In this document: in pieces, positions 27,946 through 37,405 of the stretch
Numbering within the stretch: the stretch's first letter is position 1
Layout of the letters: every line of letters starts with the position of its first letter
Assembly (NCBI RefSeq): GCF_012650175.1
Contig: NZ_JAAILI010000029.1
Coordinates: 1-64,000, forward strand
Source: Sphingomonas sp. S2M10
GTDB lineage: Bacteria > Pseudomonadota > Alphaproteobacteria > Sphingomonadales > Sphingomonadaceae
DNA: 64,000 bases
Direction of reading: 5' to 3'
Program-made: the position numbers and the translations under genes
The notes under the pieces: model-generated
Database searches by the model: none
What the model was told of the DNA's origin: nothing
The model's input: the letters and a program-made list of their open reading frames with translations, nothing else

Positions 27946-28377
27946 ATGCGCGGGCAAGTGTTGGGCGTTGATCGGTCGAGCGGGGAAGGCCAGATTTCGG
28001 GCGAGGACGGCAGCCGCTATGTCTTCACCCAGGAAGACTGGAGCGACAGCCGCCACCCGGCAGCCGGCGTCAAGGTCGATTTCGATGTCGACGGCAAGCG
28101 CGCCCGGCGCATTTTCCGCCTGCTCGACGGCGCGGAAGCTCCCGTGCCGGCGGGCGAGCCGCGCAACAAGGTCGTCGCTGCCGTGCTGGCGTTTTTCCTC
28201 GGCACGCTCGGCATCCATCGATTCTATCTCGGCCGCACCGGATCGGGCGTGGTGATGCTGCTGCTCACCTGCACGATCATCGGCGCGCTGGTCACGGGAA
28301 TCTGGGCGTTCGTCGATGCCGTCCGCTATCTGCTGATGAGCGACGCCGAGTTCGCCCAGCGCTACCCGCGCCGCTGA
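27946..28377 (+). CDS. TM2-domain membrane protein with an N-terminal cold-shock-like domain
   Basis: A 143-residue two-part protein. Residues 1-60 (GQVLGVDRSSGEGQISGEDG, then RYVFTQEDW) resemble a cold-shock/OB-type module. Residues ~72-135 form a TM2 domain: KVVAAVLAFFLGTLGIHRFY, then a short turn, a second helix and IWAFVDAVRYL. TM2 proteins are small membrane proteins of unclear role. The start follows GCGGGGGAAG. Function unknown. Confidence 0.8.
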   Translation: MRGQVLGVDRSSGEGQISGEDGSRYVFTQEDWSDSRHPAAGVKVDFDVDGKRARRIFRLLDGAEAPVPAGEPRNKVVAAVLAFFLGTLGIHRFYLGRTGSGVVMLLLTCTIIGALVTGIWAFVDAVRYLLMSDAEFAQRYPRR

Positions 28378-29619
28378 TTATCGGCCGAGAAACGCGGGCA
28401 CCAAGTCCCAGACCTTGGCAAGCTGGTCCTGCGTGATGCTGTACGGCGGCATCACATAGACCGTGTTGCCAAGCGGGCGCAGGAGCACCCCGTTCTCCCG
28501 CGCGAAGGCCATCAGGCGGGGAGCGACGGCAGAGAGATAGCCGCTTTCCGGCTGCTCGATTTCCAGCGCTGCGATCGTTCCCATCCGGCGATGGCCGATG
28601 AGGCCGGGCACGCCGGCGAGGCCGTCCATTGCCGCTTGCTGCCAATCGCCCAGCCGGGCAATGCGCTCCAGCACCGGCTCGTCGCGCCAGATGGCGAGGT
28701 TCGCGACGGCGGCAGCGCAGGCGATCGGATTTGCGGTGTAGCTTGAAGAGTGAAAGAACATCCTCCCCCGGTCATCAGACCAGTGCGCCTGGAAGATGGG
28801 CGCCGTCGCCAGCGTCACTGCAAGCGGGATCGCACCACCGGTGATGCCCTTCGACAAGCACAAGATGTCAGGCACCACGCCCGCCTGTTCGCAGGCGGTG
28901 AGCGTACCGGTACGGCCCCAGCCGGTCATCACCTCGTCGGCGAGGAACAGCACCGCGTGCCGCGCGCAGATCGCCCGCATCTCGGCGAGCAGCGCAGGCG
29001 GGTAGAACAGCATGCCGCCGGCGCCGAGCACCAGCGGCTCGACGATGAACGCGGCGGCACCGGCGCGGCATTCGGCCTCCAGCGCGTCGAGCGTGGCCTG
29101 CTCGGCGCCGGCCGCCGGGTACGGGATGGTGCCGACATCGAACAGCAGTGGCTGATAGGGCCGGTTGAACACCCCGCGCGCGCCGACCGACATGCCGCCG
29201 ATCGTATCGCCATGATAGCTGTGCTCGAGCGCCAGGATGCGGCTGCGGTCCTCGCCGCGATGATGCCAATAGCCGAGCGCCATCTTGAGCGCGACTTCCA
29301 CCGCCGTAGAGCCGCTGTCGCTGAAGAAGACGTGTTCCAGCGCGTCCGGCAGGATCGCCCGCAGCCCGGCGGCGACCGCCTCGGCAGGTTCGTGTGTCCA
29401 GCCTGCGAAGATGATCTGGTCGAGCTTGCCCGCCTGCTCGGCGATCGCCGCCATGATGCGCGGGTTGCAATGGCCGTGCGTCGTCACCCACCAGGAGGAG
29501 ATCGCGTCGATGAAGCTGCGCCCGTCGGCGGTGTGGATCAGCGCGTCCTTGGCGTGGCGGACCAGCGGGATCGGCTCGCCCAGCCCGTGCTGGGTGAAGG
29601 GGTGCCAGACCGACGACAT
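28378..29619 (-). CDS. bioA: Adenosylmethionine-8-amino-7-oxononanoate aminotransferase
   Basis: A 413-residue class III PLP aminotransferase. It starts VWHPFTQHG (typical BioA N-terminus) and contains ISSWWVTTHGHCNP, the FLADEVMTGWGRTG cofactor region, and the Schiff-base lysine in LCLSKGITGGA. It converts KAPA to DAPA with S-adenosylmethionine as amino donor, the third step of biotin ring assembly. The start overlaps the bioD stop (TGATG), so translation is coupled. Last gene of bioF-bioD-bioA. Confidence 0.96.
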   Translation of the reverse strand: MSSVWHPFTQHGLGEPIPLVRHAKDALIHTADGRSFIDAISSWWVTTHGHCNPRIMAAIAEQAGKLDQIIFAGWTHEPAEAVAAGLRAILPDALEHVFFSDSGSTAVEVALKMALGYWHHRGEDRSRILALEHSYHGDTIGGMSVGARGVFNRPYQPLLFDVGTIPYPAAGAEQATLDALEAECRAGAAAFIVEPLVLGAGGMLFYPPALLAEMRAICARHAVLFLADEVMTGWGRTGTLTACEQAGVVPDILCLSKGITGGAIPLAVTLATAPIFQAHWSDDRGRMFFHSSSYTANPIACAAAVANLAIWRDEPVLERIARLGDWQQAAMDGLAGVPGLIGHRRMGTIAALEIEQPESGYLSAVAPRLMAFARENGVLLRPLGNTVYVMPPYSITQDQLAKVWDLVPAFLGR

Positions 29620-30245
29620 CAGGCGAAATCCGCCAGGTCGAAGGCGTCGGCGAAGGCTTGCGCCAGCGCCTCTGGGGTGAGGTCCGCCAGCATCGGGAGA
29701 CGCCCGAGTCGCTTGACCTTGCCGATCGCGGCGATGGTCGCCTCGCTGTCCTCGACGGAATCGCCGACAAAGGCGATGCCGTGGATCGGCACCTCCCGCG
29801 CACGCAGCGCCTCGATCGAGAGCAGGCTGTGGTTGATCGTACCCAGGGACGTGCGTGCAACCAGCACCACCGGCTTGCCCCAACGGGCGAACATGTCGGC
29901 GTAGAGGATCTCGCGCGTGACCGGCACCAGCGCGCCGCCCGCGCCCTCCACCACCAGCGGGCCATCGACCGCCGGCAGGGCGAGGCGATCGGGATCGATC
30001 GTCAGGCCGTCGATTTCGGCTGCCAGATGCGGTGAGCAAGGCGTGATCAGACGATAGGCCTCGGGGAGGATGTGATCGGCCGGCAGCCCGGAGAGAGCCG
30101 CCGTACGCTCGCTGTCGCTGCCGTCGTCGAGGCCGCTCTGGATCGCCTTCCAGTACCGAGCGCCGAGCGCGCCGGCGAGGGCTGCGGCAAAAACGGTCTT
30201 GCCGATGCCGGTATCGGTTCCGGTGACGATAAAGGTCTGGGTCAT
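29619..30245 (-). CDS. bioD: Dethiobiotin synthetase
   Basis: The 208-residue enzyme has the P-loop [17 protein letters not shown] (~8-24) and [12 protein letters not shown], the conserved switch region. It carboxylates DAPA with ATP and CO2 to dethiobiotin. Start and stop both overlap neighbours (ATGA with bioF, TGATG with bioA). No bioB is present in this window, so the last biotin step must be encoded elsewhere. Confidence 0.95.
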   Translation of the reverse strand: MTQTFIVTGTDTGIGKTVFAAALAGALGARYWKAIQSGLDDGSDSERTAALSGLPADHILPEAYRLITPCSPHLAAEIDGLTIDPDRLALPAVDGPLVVEGAGGALVPVTREILYADMFARWGKPVVLVARTSLGTINHSLLSIEALRAREVPIHGIAFVGDSVEDSEATIAAIGKVKRLGRLPMLADLTPEALAQAFADAFDLADFA

Positions 30246-31384
30246 GCTGCAACGACTTCGGTTGGGGGGAGAAGGGAGGCCAGCCGCTCCGCCAACGCGG
30301 CGATCTGGCTCGGCGACACGTTGTTGGTGATCGAGATGCGCAGCCGCGAGGTGCCCGCGGGAACCGTGGGTGGCCGAATGCCGCGCACGTCGAAGCCGGC
30401 CTCCTGCAGCGCGCCCGCAACCGCCATGGTACGCACATCATCCCCGAGGATCAGCGGCAGGATCTGCGTGTCGCCGGCAGGAACGCCGAGCGGCGCCAGC
30501 GCGGTCCGGGCGGCCATGATCCGCTCGACCAGCGCGGTCCGCAGCGAAGTTCCCTCGGCGACCATTCGCAGCGATGCCCGCACGGCTGCCGCCATCAAGG
30601 GCGAAGGCGCGGTCGAGAAGATGAACGCGCGGCCGCGATTGACAAGAAACTCGCGCACGATTGCGGGCCCGGTCACCAGCGCGCCCTCGCAGCCCAGCGC
30701 CTTGCCGCAGGTGTGCAGCGTGACCAGATTGGCGGTCGGGAGCCCATGGGCCAGCCCCTGCCCCTGCGGCCCATAGACGCCGGTTGCATGCGCCTCGTCG
30801 ACGATCAGCGCCGCGCCCTCCGCCGCGGCCAGGGCCGAGAGCGCGGCGAGCGGCGCGACGTCGCCGTCCATGCTGTACAGGCTCTCCACCGCAATCCACA
30901 CCCGGCCGCTGCCGCCCGCGCGTCGCCAGTCGGTGATCGCCTCGGCAAAGGCGGCAACGTCGTTGTGCGCCGCCTGCCGCACCTCGGCACGCCCCAGCCG
31001 CATGCCCTCGTGTGCGCTGGCGTGGACGAGTTCGTCGAACAGCACGAGGTCGCCGCGCTGCGGCAGCGTGCCGAGCAGCGCCGCATTGGCGGCATAGCCG
31101 CTGGAAAAATAGAGCGCCGACTCGCGCCCGAAAAACGCCGCCGCCTCGGCCTCCAGCGCTTCATGCTCGGGATGATTGCCGCGCAGCAGCCGCGAGCCGC
31201 CTGAACCGATCGGCACGCCGCGCGCCAGCGCCGTCGCCACCGCCTCGCGCAGCAGCGGCGAGTCCGCAAGGCCCAGATAATCGTTGGAGGCGAAGTCGGC
31301 GCCTGCGCGCGCGACCAGGCGACGCCCCCGCCCGCGCGCCGTGAGATCGGCAAGGTCGCGCGCCTGTGCTTCGAATGCATGCAT
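30242..31384 (-). CDS. bioF: 8-amino-7-oxononanoate synthase
   Basis: A 380-residue alpha-oxoamine synthase. [13 protein letters not shown] is the glycine-binding start region, [17 protein letters not shown] the cofactor region, and [14 protein letters not shown] carries the PLP lysine. It condenses pimeloyl-ACP and alanine into KAPA. The start at 31384 ([11 protein letters not shown]) is chosen because the upstream residues of the open frame look unlike the family. First gene of the operon; its promoter lies in the gap with two TTACCC-N5-GGGTAA dyads shared with the divergent DAHP-synthase gene. Confidence 0.94.
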   Translation of the reverse strand: MHAFEAQARDLADLTARGRGRRLVARAGADFASNDYLGLADSPLLREAVATALARGVPIGSGGSRLLRGNHPEHEALEAEAAAFFGRESALYFSSGYAANAALLGTLPQRGDLVLFDELVHASAHEGMRLGRAEVRQAAHNDVAAFAEAITDWRRAGGSGRVWIAVESLYSMDGDVAPLAALSALAAAEGAALIVDEAHATGVYGPQGQGLAHGLPTANLVTLHTCGKALGCEGALVTGPAIVREFLVNRGRAFIFSTAPSPLMAAAVRASLRMVAEGTSLRTALVERIMAARTALAPLGVPAGDTQILPLILGDDVRTMAVAGALQEAGFDVRGIRPPTVPAGTSRLRISITNNVSPSQIAALAERLASLLPPTEVVAA

Positions 31385-31436
31385 CGCGGGGCGGCTACAC
31401 CCACCCGCGCCGCTTCGCAATTCTGCATGGAATCGA

Positions 31437-31453
31437 TTACCCTGACCGGGTAA
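31437..31453. promoter_or_regulatory. Operator-like dyad 1, TTACCC-N5-GGGTAA
   Basis: A 17-bp perfect dyad with 6-bp arms in the divergent bioF/DAHP-synthase promoter region, 53 bases from the bioF start. Its twin is 35 bases away, centre to centre. It does not match the known BioR or BirA boxes as I remember them. The HTH fused to the adjacent DAHP synthase is a candidate binder. Confidence 0.6.
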
Positions 31454-31471
31454 ATTTACGCTTGCGTCGCG

Positions 31472-31488
31472 TTACCCCGTCCGGGTAA
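31472..31488. promoter_or_regulatory. Operator-like dyad 2, TTACCC-N5-GGGTAA
   Basis: An identical-arm copy of the dyad at 31437-31453, with a different 5-bp centre (CGTCC here, TGACC there). It ends 9 bases before the start of the HTH-DAHP synthase gene and covers its likely ribosome-binding stretch, so binding here could repress that gene directly. Confidence 0.6.
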
Positions 31489-31497
31489 GGCCGTCGA

Positions 31498-33087
31498 ATG
31501 ACGACGTTAGCCGGTTCCAAGATCCGCCAGTATCGCGAAGAACGCACCCTCACCCGCGCAGCCTTTGGCGCCTGGTTCGACACGCCGGGCTCGACCGTGC
31601 AAGGCTGGGAAACGGACGGCAAGCGCGCCAATACCAAGGTGATGAACCAGATTGCGGCGATGGGAATCGCCGAGCATGCGGACTGGCACGTCGCCGTCCG
31701 CGACGTGGAGAGTGCAATGGCAAGCTGGACCCCCGATAGCTGGACGCGCGCCGAAGCGCGCCAGATGCCGCAATATTCGGACCAGGGGGCGCTCGACGCC
31801 GCCACCCGCCAGCTGAGCAGCTATCCGCCGCTGGTCTTCGCCGGCGAGGCGCGCGAACTCACCACCGAACTTGGCAAGGTCGCGCGCGGCGAGGCCTTCC
31901 TGCTCCAGGGCGGCGACTGCGCGGAAAGCTTCGCCGAGTTCCACCCGAACAACATCCGCGACACCTTCCGCGTGATCCTGCAGATGGCGGTGGTGCTCAC
32001 CTTCGCCTCCAAGCTGCCGACGGTGAAGCTCGGCCGCATGGCGGGCCAGTTCGCCAAGCCGCGCTCGGCCGATACCGAGGTGATCGACGGGGTCGAGCTG
32101 CCCAGCTACCGCGGCGACAATGTCAACGACATCGCCTTCACGCCCGAGGCGCGGATCCCCGATCCGCAGCGGATGGTGCAGGGCTACAGCCAGTCGGCGG
32201 CGACGCTCAACCTGCTGCGCGCCTTTGCAAATGGCGGCTATGCCAATTTGCATCAGGTGCATAAGTGGACGCTCGACTTCATGGGCAAGAGCCCCTGGTC
32301 GGCCAAGTTCGCCGATGTCGCCGACCGGATCGGCGAGGCGCTCGATTTCATGGAGGCATGCGGGATCAACCCCGATACCGTGCCGCAGCTCAAGGGCACC
32401 GATTTCTACACCAGCCACGAGGCGCTGCTGCTCCCCTATGAGCAGGCGCTGACCCGGCAGGACAGCCTGACCGGCGACTGGTACGATACCTCGGCGCATT
32501 TCCTGTGGATCGGCGACCGCACCCGCTTCGAGGGCTCGGCGCATGTCGAGTTCCTGCGCGGCATCGGCAACCCGATCGGGATGAAGTGCGGGCCGAGCCT
32601 GGAGCCCGACGCGCTGCTGCGGCTGCTCGACACGCTCAACCCGGGCCGGGTGGCGGGGCGGATGACGCTGATCACCCGCTATGGCCATGACAAGATCGAG
32701 GCGGGCCTGCCCAAGCTGGTTCGCGCGGTGAAGCGCGAGGGCCATCCGGTGGTGTGGAGCTGCGACCCGATGCACGGCAATGTCGTCAAGGCGGCGAACG
32801 GCTACAAGACGCGGCCGTTCGACCGGATCCTCGCCGAGGTGCGCGGCTTCTTCGCCGTCCACCGCGCCGAGGGCACCTTCGCCGGCGGCATCCATGCCGA
32901 GATGACCGGACAGAATGTAACGGAGTGCACCGGTGGCGCGATCGCGATCACCGAACAGGGTCTGGCCGATCGCTATCACACGCATTGCGACCCGCGGCTG
33001 AATGCGGGTCAGAGCCTGGAACTGGCGTTCCTGCTCGCCGAAATGCTCAACGACGAAATGGCCGAGCGCCGCAAGGCCGCCGCCTGA
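31498..33087 (+). CDS. XRE-type helix-turn-helix fused to class II DAHP synthase (or DAHP synthase with internal start)
   Basis: A single 529-residue open frame. Residues 7-65 ([33 protein letters not shown]) look like an XRE/Cro HTH. From about residue 75 ([18 protein letters not shown]) a complete class II 3-deoxy-7-phosphoheptulonate synthase follows, with [40 protein letters not shown] and [14 protein letters not shown]. The enzyme joins PEP and erythrose-4-phosphate, the first shikimate step. No stop or frameshift separates the parts. An internal ATG at 31717 (codon 74) has GGAG seven bases upstream, so an enzyme-only form may also be made. Twin dyads precede the long start, which suggests autoregulation (inference). 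Confidence 0.9.
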   Translation: MTTLAGSKIRQYREERTLTRAAFGAWFDTPGSTVQGWETDGKRANTKVMNQIAAMGIAEHADWHVAVRDVESAMASWTPDSWTRAEARQMPQYSDQGALDAATRQLSSYPPLVFAGEARELTTELGKVARGEAFLLQGGDCAESFAEFHPNNIRDTFRVILQMAVVLTFASKLPTVKLGRMAGQFAKPRSADTEVIDGVELPSYRGDNVNDIAFTPEARIPDPQRMVQGYSQSAATLNLLRAFANGGYANLHQVHKWTLDFMGKSPWSAKFADVADRIGEALDFMEACGINPDTVPQLKGTDFYTSHEALLLPYEQALTRQDSLTGDWYDTSAHFLWIGDRTRFEGSAHVEFLRGIGNPIGMKCGPSLEPDALLRLLDTLNPGRVAGRMTLITRYGHDKIEAGLPKLVRAVKREGHPVVWSCDPMHGNVVKAANGYKTRPFDRILAEVRGFFAVHRAEGTFAGGIHAEMTGQNVTECTGGAIAITEQGLADRYHTHCDPRLNAGQSLELAFLLAEMLNDEMAERRKAAA

Positions 33088-33106
33088 CGCCCGGAGGGCG
33101 CGGTGC

Positions 33107-33622
33107 TCAGCCGAGCAGCGCGCCCGCCAGCGCCCACAGGCCATAGCCGAGCGCAAACACCAGCATCCAGGCGAGCACCGCGCTGCCGACGATGATCGCA
33201 AGTCGGGTACGGACCGAGAATTTCTGCTCCTGCGCGGTCCCTTGCCAACCCTCTACCACCGGCGCGGTAGCCTGCGGCGTCGGCAACGGCGTCTTGGGAA
33301 AGGCGATTGGGGTCGCGGCGGGGCCGGACACCGCATTGCGCAGGTCCGCATCGCTGAGCGGCGCGAGGAACTCGCAGCCATAGATGCCGGCGGTGCCCCA
33401 CACGACCCTGGCCTCGCGCGTGCCGATCCCGGCGATGCCGAGCGCGATCGCGTCACCGACCTTGAGCTCGGCACCCGCGACGACGCGAAAGCCCCCATGC
33501 GACAGATCCTCGATCGTCACATCGACCGGCGCCCAGTCCGAATCGCGCAACGTGGCTTCCAGCTCCACGGCGTGCCGTTCGGCCCAGCGCCCGTCCTGAT
33601 ACAGTCGTGCCGCGATACCCAT
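33107..33622 (-). CDS. PilZ-domain protein with C-terminal membrane anchor
   Basis: About 171 residues from the preferred start at 33622, which has GGAG seven bases upstream (the frame extends to 33643). The PilZ c-di-GMP motifs are both present: RxxxR (RWAER) and DxSxxG (DLSHGG). A variable linker rich in Pro/Thr leads to one hydrophobic segment near the C-terminus (LAIIVGSAVLAWMLVFALG), probably a membrane anchor or tail. It likely senses c-di-GMP at the inner membrane; the output is unknown. It converges with the DAHP-synthase gene. Confidence 0.85.
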   Translation of the reverse strand: MGIAARLYQDGRWAERHAVELEATLRDSDWAPVDVTIEDLSHGGFRVVAGAELKVGDAIALGIAGIGTREARVVWGTAGIYGCEFLAPLSDADLRNAVSGPAATPIAFPKTPLPTPQATAPVVEGWQGTAQEQKFSVRTRLAIIVGSAVLAWMLVFALGYGLWALAGALLG

Positions 33623-33669
33623 AAGCGCTCCACTGGCGTGCATTGGCCCCCGCTTTGCACCGGCAGGCG

Positions 33670-33889
33670 TTGCGAGGGAGTAAACGCGGCAAAAATAATC
33701 TTAAGATTTCATGGTTAATGAAGGCTTGCAGATCCCGGGTGCCACAATTTTTCCATGCACTCGCAACGAAGCGACACGCGGTTGCAACATGGCGGCGGCA
33801 GAGGGAGCGGGTCGGCGCGTTTCGTTCCCCCTCGCGTCGACTCTCCCCGAACTAGCGGGGCAGTCCCACGGGACTGCCCCGGCCTTTTT
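33670..33889 (+). ncRNA. Candidate small RNA transcript with an orphan plus-strand terminator
   Basis: A good terminator at 33857-33889 points right, but no plus-strand gene precedes it. The PilZ gene upstream is on the minus strand and starts at 33622, and the DUF488 gene to the right is also minus. A promoter-like pair, TTGCGA at 33670-33675 and AATAAT at 33694-33699 (18-bp spacing), could start a ~180-base RNA. The stretch also has C-rich single-strand-like runs (TCCCCCTCG, CTCCCCG) like those in some alphaproteobacterial sRNAs. A short ORF inside is not convincing. Confidence 0.4.
33857..33889 (+). terminator. Rho-independent terminator without an annotated plus-strand gene
   Basis: Stem GGGGCAGTCC/GGACTGCCCC (10 bp, loop CACG) followed by GGCCTTTTTC. 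The T-run is on the plus side only. Confidence 0.8.
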
Positions 33890-33897
33890 CGGGACGC

Positions 33898-34329
33898 TCA
33901 GGCGTAAAGGTCGATCACCTCCGCACCTTCTCCCTCTGCTTCCAGCAGCAGCGTGCGGTGGCAATGGCACGGATCGCGTTCGTAGCAGAGCAGTGCGCTC
34001 GGCTTTTCCGCCGCCAGCACCCGCATCTGTGCGACCTGCGCCTGCGCCTCCGGCAACCCCAGCTGGATATCATAGACTTCGCGTAGCGTAGCCACGTCGC
34101 CCTTCTTGGCCGCGTCGCGCCCGCGCTTGGGGGTGCCGAGCTGCTTGAGATGGACATAGTCGATCCCCGCCTCGCGCAGGCTTGCGGCCAGGCTCGATTT
34201 GGAGAAGCCCGGACGGCGCGACAGCGGCAAGGCGCGAACGTCGATGACGCGCTGCACACCGGCGCTCGTGAGCGCGGCGAGGAACTCGGCCATGGTCGTG
34301 GCTTCATAGCCAATGGTGTAAATTCGCAT
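33898..34329 (-). CDS. DUF488 family protein
   Basis: 143 residues with the DUF488 opening [18 protein letters not shown], then [16 protein letters not shown] and a C-terminal [11 protein letters not shown] motif rich in Cys/His that may bind metal. Full length for the family. The biochemical role of this widespread family is not established. It stands alone, divergent from trmFO with about 35 bases between starts. Confidence 0.88.
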   Translation of the reverse strand: MRIYTIGYEATTMAEFLAALTSAGVQRVIDVRALPLSRRPGFSKSSLAASLREAGIDYVHLKQLGTPKRGRDAAKKGDVATLREVYDIQLGLPEAQAQVAQMRVLAAEKPSALLCYERDPCHCHRTLLLEAEGEGAEVIDLYA

Positions 34330-34363
34330 CCGCGTTCCTTTGTCATCTTGCCGTCATGCCGCT

Positions 34364-35689
34364 ATGGGCGCGGTCGTGACTCACGACATCCATATCATCG
34401 GCGGCGGCCTCGCCGGATCGGAAGCCGCATGGCAGCTCGCCCAGGCGGGATATAAGGTCCAAATCTCCGAAATGCGCGGCTCGGGTGAGATGACCCCGGC
34501 GCACCAGAGCGATCGGCTGGCGGAACTGGTCTGCTCGAACAGCTTCCGCTCGGACGATGCCGACAGCAACGCGGTCGGGCTGCTCCACCAGGAGATGCGC
34601 GCGCTCGGCTCGTTGATCCTCACCCAGGGCGATATCCACAAGGTCCCCGCCGGATCGGCGCTGGCGGTGGACCGCGACGGCTTTGCCGACGGGGTGACCG
34701 CCGCGCTGGAGGCCCACCCCAACATCACCATCGTCCGCGAGCGGGTCGACACGCTGCCCGCCGACGGCCGCACGATCGTCGCCACCGGGCCACTGACCGC
34801 GCCGATGCTGGCGGAAAGCATCGGCCGCGCCACCGGCAAGGACAGCCTCGCCTTTTTCGATGCGATCGCCCCGATCGTCCACCGCGAGTCGATCGACATG
34901 GAGACCGCGTGGTTCCAGAGCCGCTGGAACAAGGGATCGGGCAAGGATTACATCAACTGCCCGATGTCCAAGGAGCAGTATCTGGAATTCCACGCCGCGC
35001 TGATGGCGGGCGAGAAGACCGAGTTCCGCGAGTGGGAGAATGTCCCCTATTTCGAAGGCTGCATGCCGGTGGAAGTGATGGCCGAGCGCGGGGTGGACAC
35101 GCTGCGCTACGGGCCGATGAAGGGCGTCGGGCTCGACGATCCGCGCACCGGGCGCTGGCCCTATGCGGTGGTGCAGCTGCGGCAGGACAATGCCAGCGGG
35201 ACCTTGTGGAACATGGTCGGCTTCCAGACCAAGCTCAAATATGCCGAGCAGGTGCGGCTGTTCCGCACCATTCCCGGGCTGGAGAATGCCGAGTTCGCCC
35301 GGCTAGGGGGCTTGCACCGCAACACCTTCCTGCGCTCGCCCGAGCTGCTCGACGGCACGCTGCGGCTGAAGAGCGCGCCCCATATCCGCTTCGCCGGGCA
35401 GATCACCGGCTGCGAGGGCTATGTGGAGAGCGCCGCGATCGGGATGCTGGCGGGGCGCTTCGCCGCGGCGGAGATTGCGGGCACCGACCTGCCCGCGCCG
35501 CCGCGCGAGACCGCGCTGGGTGCGCTGCTGTCGCACATCACCGGCGAGGCGGAGATCGAGACCTACCAGCCGATGAACGTCAATTTCGGGCTGTTCCCGC
35601 CGATCGAGGGGCGCACCAAGAAGGCCGATCGCAAACGGATGTATACCGATCGGGCGCGGGCGGCGCTGAAGGACTGGCTAGCGGCCTGA
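34364..35689 (+). CDS. trmFO: Methylenetetrahydrofolate-tRNA-(uracil-5-)-methyltransferase
   Basis: An FAD- and folate-dependent enzyme that makes ribothymidine at U54 of tRNA. The FAD-binding [14 protein letters not shown] follows within 15-20 residues of the start. [18 protein letters not shown] and [11 protein letters not shown] are typical TrmFO segments. About 441 residues from ATG 34364; a GTG at 34376 ([11 protein letters not shown]) is equally possible, and a TTG at 34340 less so. Alphaproteobacteria often use TrmFO in place of TrmA. Confidence 0.93.
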   Translation: MGAVVTHDIHIIGGGLAGSEAAWQLAQAGYKVQISEMRGSGEMTPAHQSDRLAELVCSNSFRSDDADSNAVGLLHQEMRALGSLILTQGDIHKVPAGSALAVDRDGFADGVTAALEAHPNITIVRERVDTLPADGRTIVATGPLTAPMLAESIGRATGKDSLAFFDAIAPIVHRESIDMETAWFQSRWNKGSGKDYINCPMSKEQYLEFHAALMAGEKTEFREWENVPYFEGCMPVEVMAERGVDTLRYGPMKGVGLDDPRTGRWPYAVVQLRQDNASGTLWNMVGFQTKLKYAEQVRLFRTIPGLENAEFARLGGLHRNTFLRSPELLDGTLRLKSAPHIRFAGQITGCEGYVESAAIGMLAGRFAAAEIAGTDLPAPPRETALGALLSHITGEAEIETYQPMNVNFGLFPPIEGRTKKADRKRMYTDRARAALKDWLAA

Positions 35690-35705
35690 CGTTCGGGTCG
35701 GCGAC

Positions 35706-35887
35706 CACCCTCACCCTTCCGCCGCTTTGCGGCTCCCTCCCTCTCCCACAGGGAGAGGGGATAAGCGCCCTCTCCCTTTGGGAGAGGAGCATCGGGTGAA
35801 CAGCGCCCCGCGCTGTTCAGGCCCTGCCGGGGGCAGGGCCGGCCCGATGCTGACCCGCCGCCGCAGGCGGTGGGGAGGGTGAGGGTG
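35706..35887. repeat. Composite palindromic intergenic repeat A
   Basis: A nested palindromic block: outer arms ACCCTCACCCTTCCGCC and GGCGG...GGAGGGTGAGGGT enclose smaller hairpins (CTCTCCC/GGGAGAG; GAACAGCGCCCCGCGCTGTTC; GCCCTGCC/GGCAGGGC). Its left part recurs, inverted, near 47720-47760, and its GAACAGCG core recurs near 51890-51915. It lies between the convergent trmFO and ppx genes. Confidence 0.75.
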
Positions 35888-35904
35888 CGTGTGCCCCTAC
35901 CCCC

Positions 35905-37401
35905 TCAAGTCTCCAGCACCGGCTCCTTCCCCAGCGCCACCGCCAGCGCCCGGTGGCGCTTCTCCACGGCCTCGCCGTAGAGCGGCTCGTCGCCATCGGC
36001 GAGGCTGAGCACCAGCGCATTCCCCTCCAGCCGCAGCCGCGAGCGCTGGAGCGGCCGCGCCACCCCGCCGCTCAGCCGCTGGCCGAGCCGCATCGCCAGG
36101 CCCCAGCGCTTGGCCTCGGCCAAGGCTTCCGGCGACGCCAGCCGTTCGAGCGGCGCGGGGCTGTCGGTCGCCCCGCCCAGCGAGGTATAAAGCGCCTGCG
36201 CGACGATCGCGCGGCCCGCCGCATCGATGCCCACCCAATTGCCGTGCAGCCCGATCTCCATGCCCCGTTCGGCGCGAAACTCCGGGTTCGCGCGCCAGCC
36301 CACATCCGCCAGCAGGCAGGCGGCATGGCGCAGCCGTGCCCAGTCCGGCCCGTCGCGGAACAGCGGGGCGAGCCAGGCATCGAGCAGGTCGCCATGTTCG
36401 GGGAAGCGCCCCGAGCGTTGCCCCTCCTCACGCGCGGCGACGATCAGCGGGTCCTGCAGCCGCTCTTCCGGCGACAGGCGCTGGAACAGCAGCCCCTCGC
36501 GCAGGCCGTAGGCGGAGACGATCGTCCCGCTGCTGCCCAGCTGCTTGGTCACCGCCACCAGCAGCGCCGCGGCATCCCCCAGCGAGGGGATGCGCGCGCT
36601 CGACAGGTCGGGCACGGTCTTGAGATCGGCCTTGGTGGCGCCCTCGACCCGGCGGCCGAGCTCCTCCACCCGGTCGATCGCGAGCGGGTATTGATGGACG
36701 ATCGGCAGCGGATAATCGGTCAGGTGCATGTCGAGCTTGGCGAGCGAGCGCCACGAGCCGCCGACCATGTAGAAGGGCAGGCCCTTCCCCCGGCCCTTCC
36801 AGCCCGCCGCGTCGATCATGCGGGTGACCTCGCGCTCCAGCACGCCCCTGCCCCGCGCGCGGATCGCGCCTAGGCGGAGCACGCCGAGCGGGAATGACAC
36901 CCGATCGGTCACCGTGCCGGCCACCACGCGCACCAGCTCCAGGCTCCCGCCGCCGAGATCGCCGACCACGCCGTCCGCTTCGGGAATGCCGGAAAGCACG
37001 CCGAAGCCGGAAGCCGTCGCCTCCTCGACGCCGGAGAGCAGCTCCACCGCCAGCCCGAAGCCCTCGGCCATCGCCAGCAGCTCGCCGCCGTTCGAGGCGT
37101 CGCGCACCGCGGCGGTGGCGACGGTGCGCAATTCGCTGACCCGCATCTCGCGGGCGAGCAGCGCGAAGCGGCCTAGCGCGGCGCGCGCGCTGGCGAGGCC
37201 GCCGGCATGGATCGCGCCGGTCTCCGCCAGGCCCTTGCCGAGCCCGGCCATCACCTTCTCGTTGAACAGGATCGCGGGCAGCCGCGCCGGGCCCTCATAG
37301 ACGACGAGGCGGATCGAGTTGGAACCGATGTCGATGATCGCGGTACGCGGCCGGGCGCTTTTGGAAACGGCGCCCGGCGTAGGAAGCAGGATGGTTGCCA
37401 C
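35905..37401 (-). CDS. ppx: Exopolyphosphatase / GppA-type phosphatase
   Basis: A 498-residue Ppx/GppA protein of the ASKHA fold. Phosphate-binding loops are visible: IDIGSNSIRLVVY (~22-34) and VGDLGGGSLELV (~145-156). It degrades polyphosphate from the chain end (or acts on pppGpp). It starts at GTG, 4 bases after the ppk1 stop, so the pair that makes and breaks polyphosphate is co-expressed. A C-terminal HD-like helical domain occupies the second half. Confidence 0.93.
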   Translation of the reverse strand: MATILLPTPGAVSKSARPRTAIIDIGSNSIRLVVYEGPARLPAILFNEKVMAGLGKGLAETGAIHAGGLASARAALGRFALLAREMRVSELRTVATAAVRDASNGGELLAMAEGFGLAVELLSGVEEATASGFGVLSGIPEADGVVGDLGGGSLELVRVVAGTVTDRVSFPLGVLRLGAIRARGRGVLEREVTRMIDAAGWKGRGKGLPFYMVGGSWRSLAKLDMHLTDYPLPIVHQYPLAIDRVEELGRRVEGATKADLKTVPDLSSARIPSLGDAAALLVAVTKQLGSSGTIVSAYGLREGLLFQRLSPEERLQDPLIVAAREEGQRSGRFPEHGDLLDAWLAPLFRDGPDWARLRHAACLLADVGWRANPEFRAERGMEIGLHGNWVGIDAAGRAIVAQALYTSLGGATDSPAPLERLASPEALAEAKRWGLAMRLGQRLSGGVARPLQRSRLRLEGNALVLSLADGDEPLYGEAVEKRHRALAVALGKEPVLET

Positions 37402-37405
37402 GCGA

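Noticed and set aside
31437..31488. BioR or BirA operator
   Set aside because: The TTACCC-N5-GGGTAA arms do not match the boxes I know for either biotin regulator, so biotin-specific control was not claimed.
33711..34091. A 126-residue plus-strand frame
   Set aside because: It runs through the orphan terminator hairpin and into the antisense of the DUF488 gene; a small RNA is a better explanation of that terminator.
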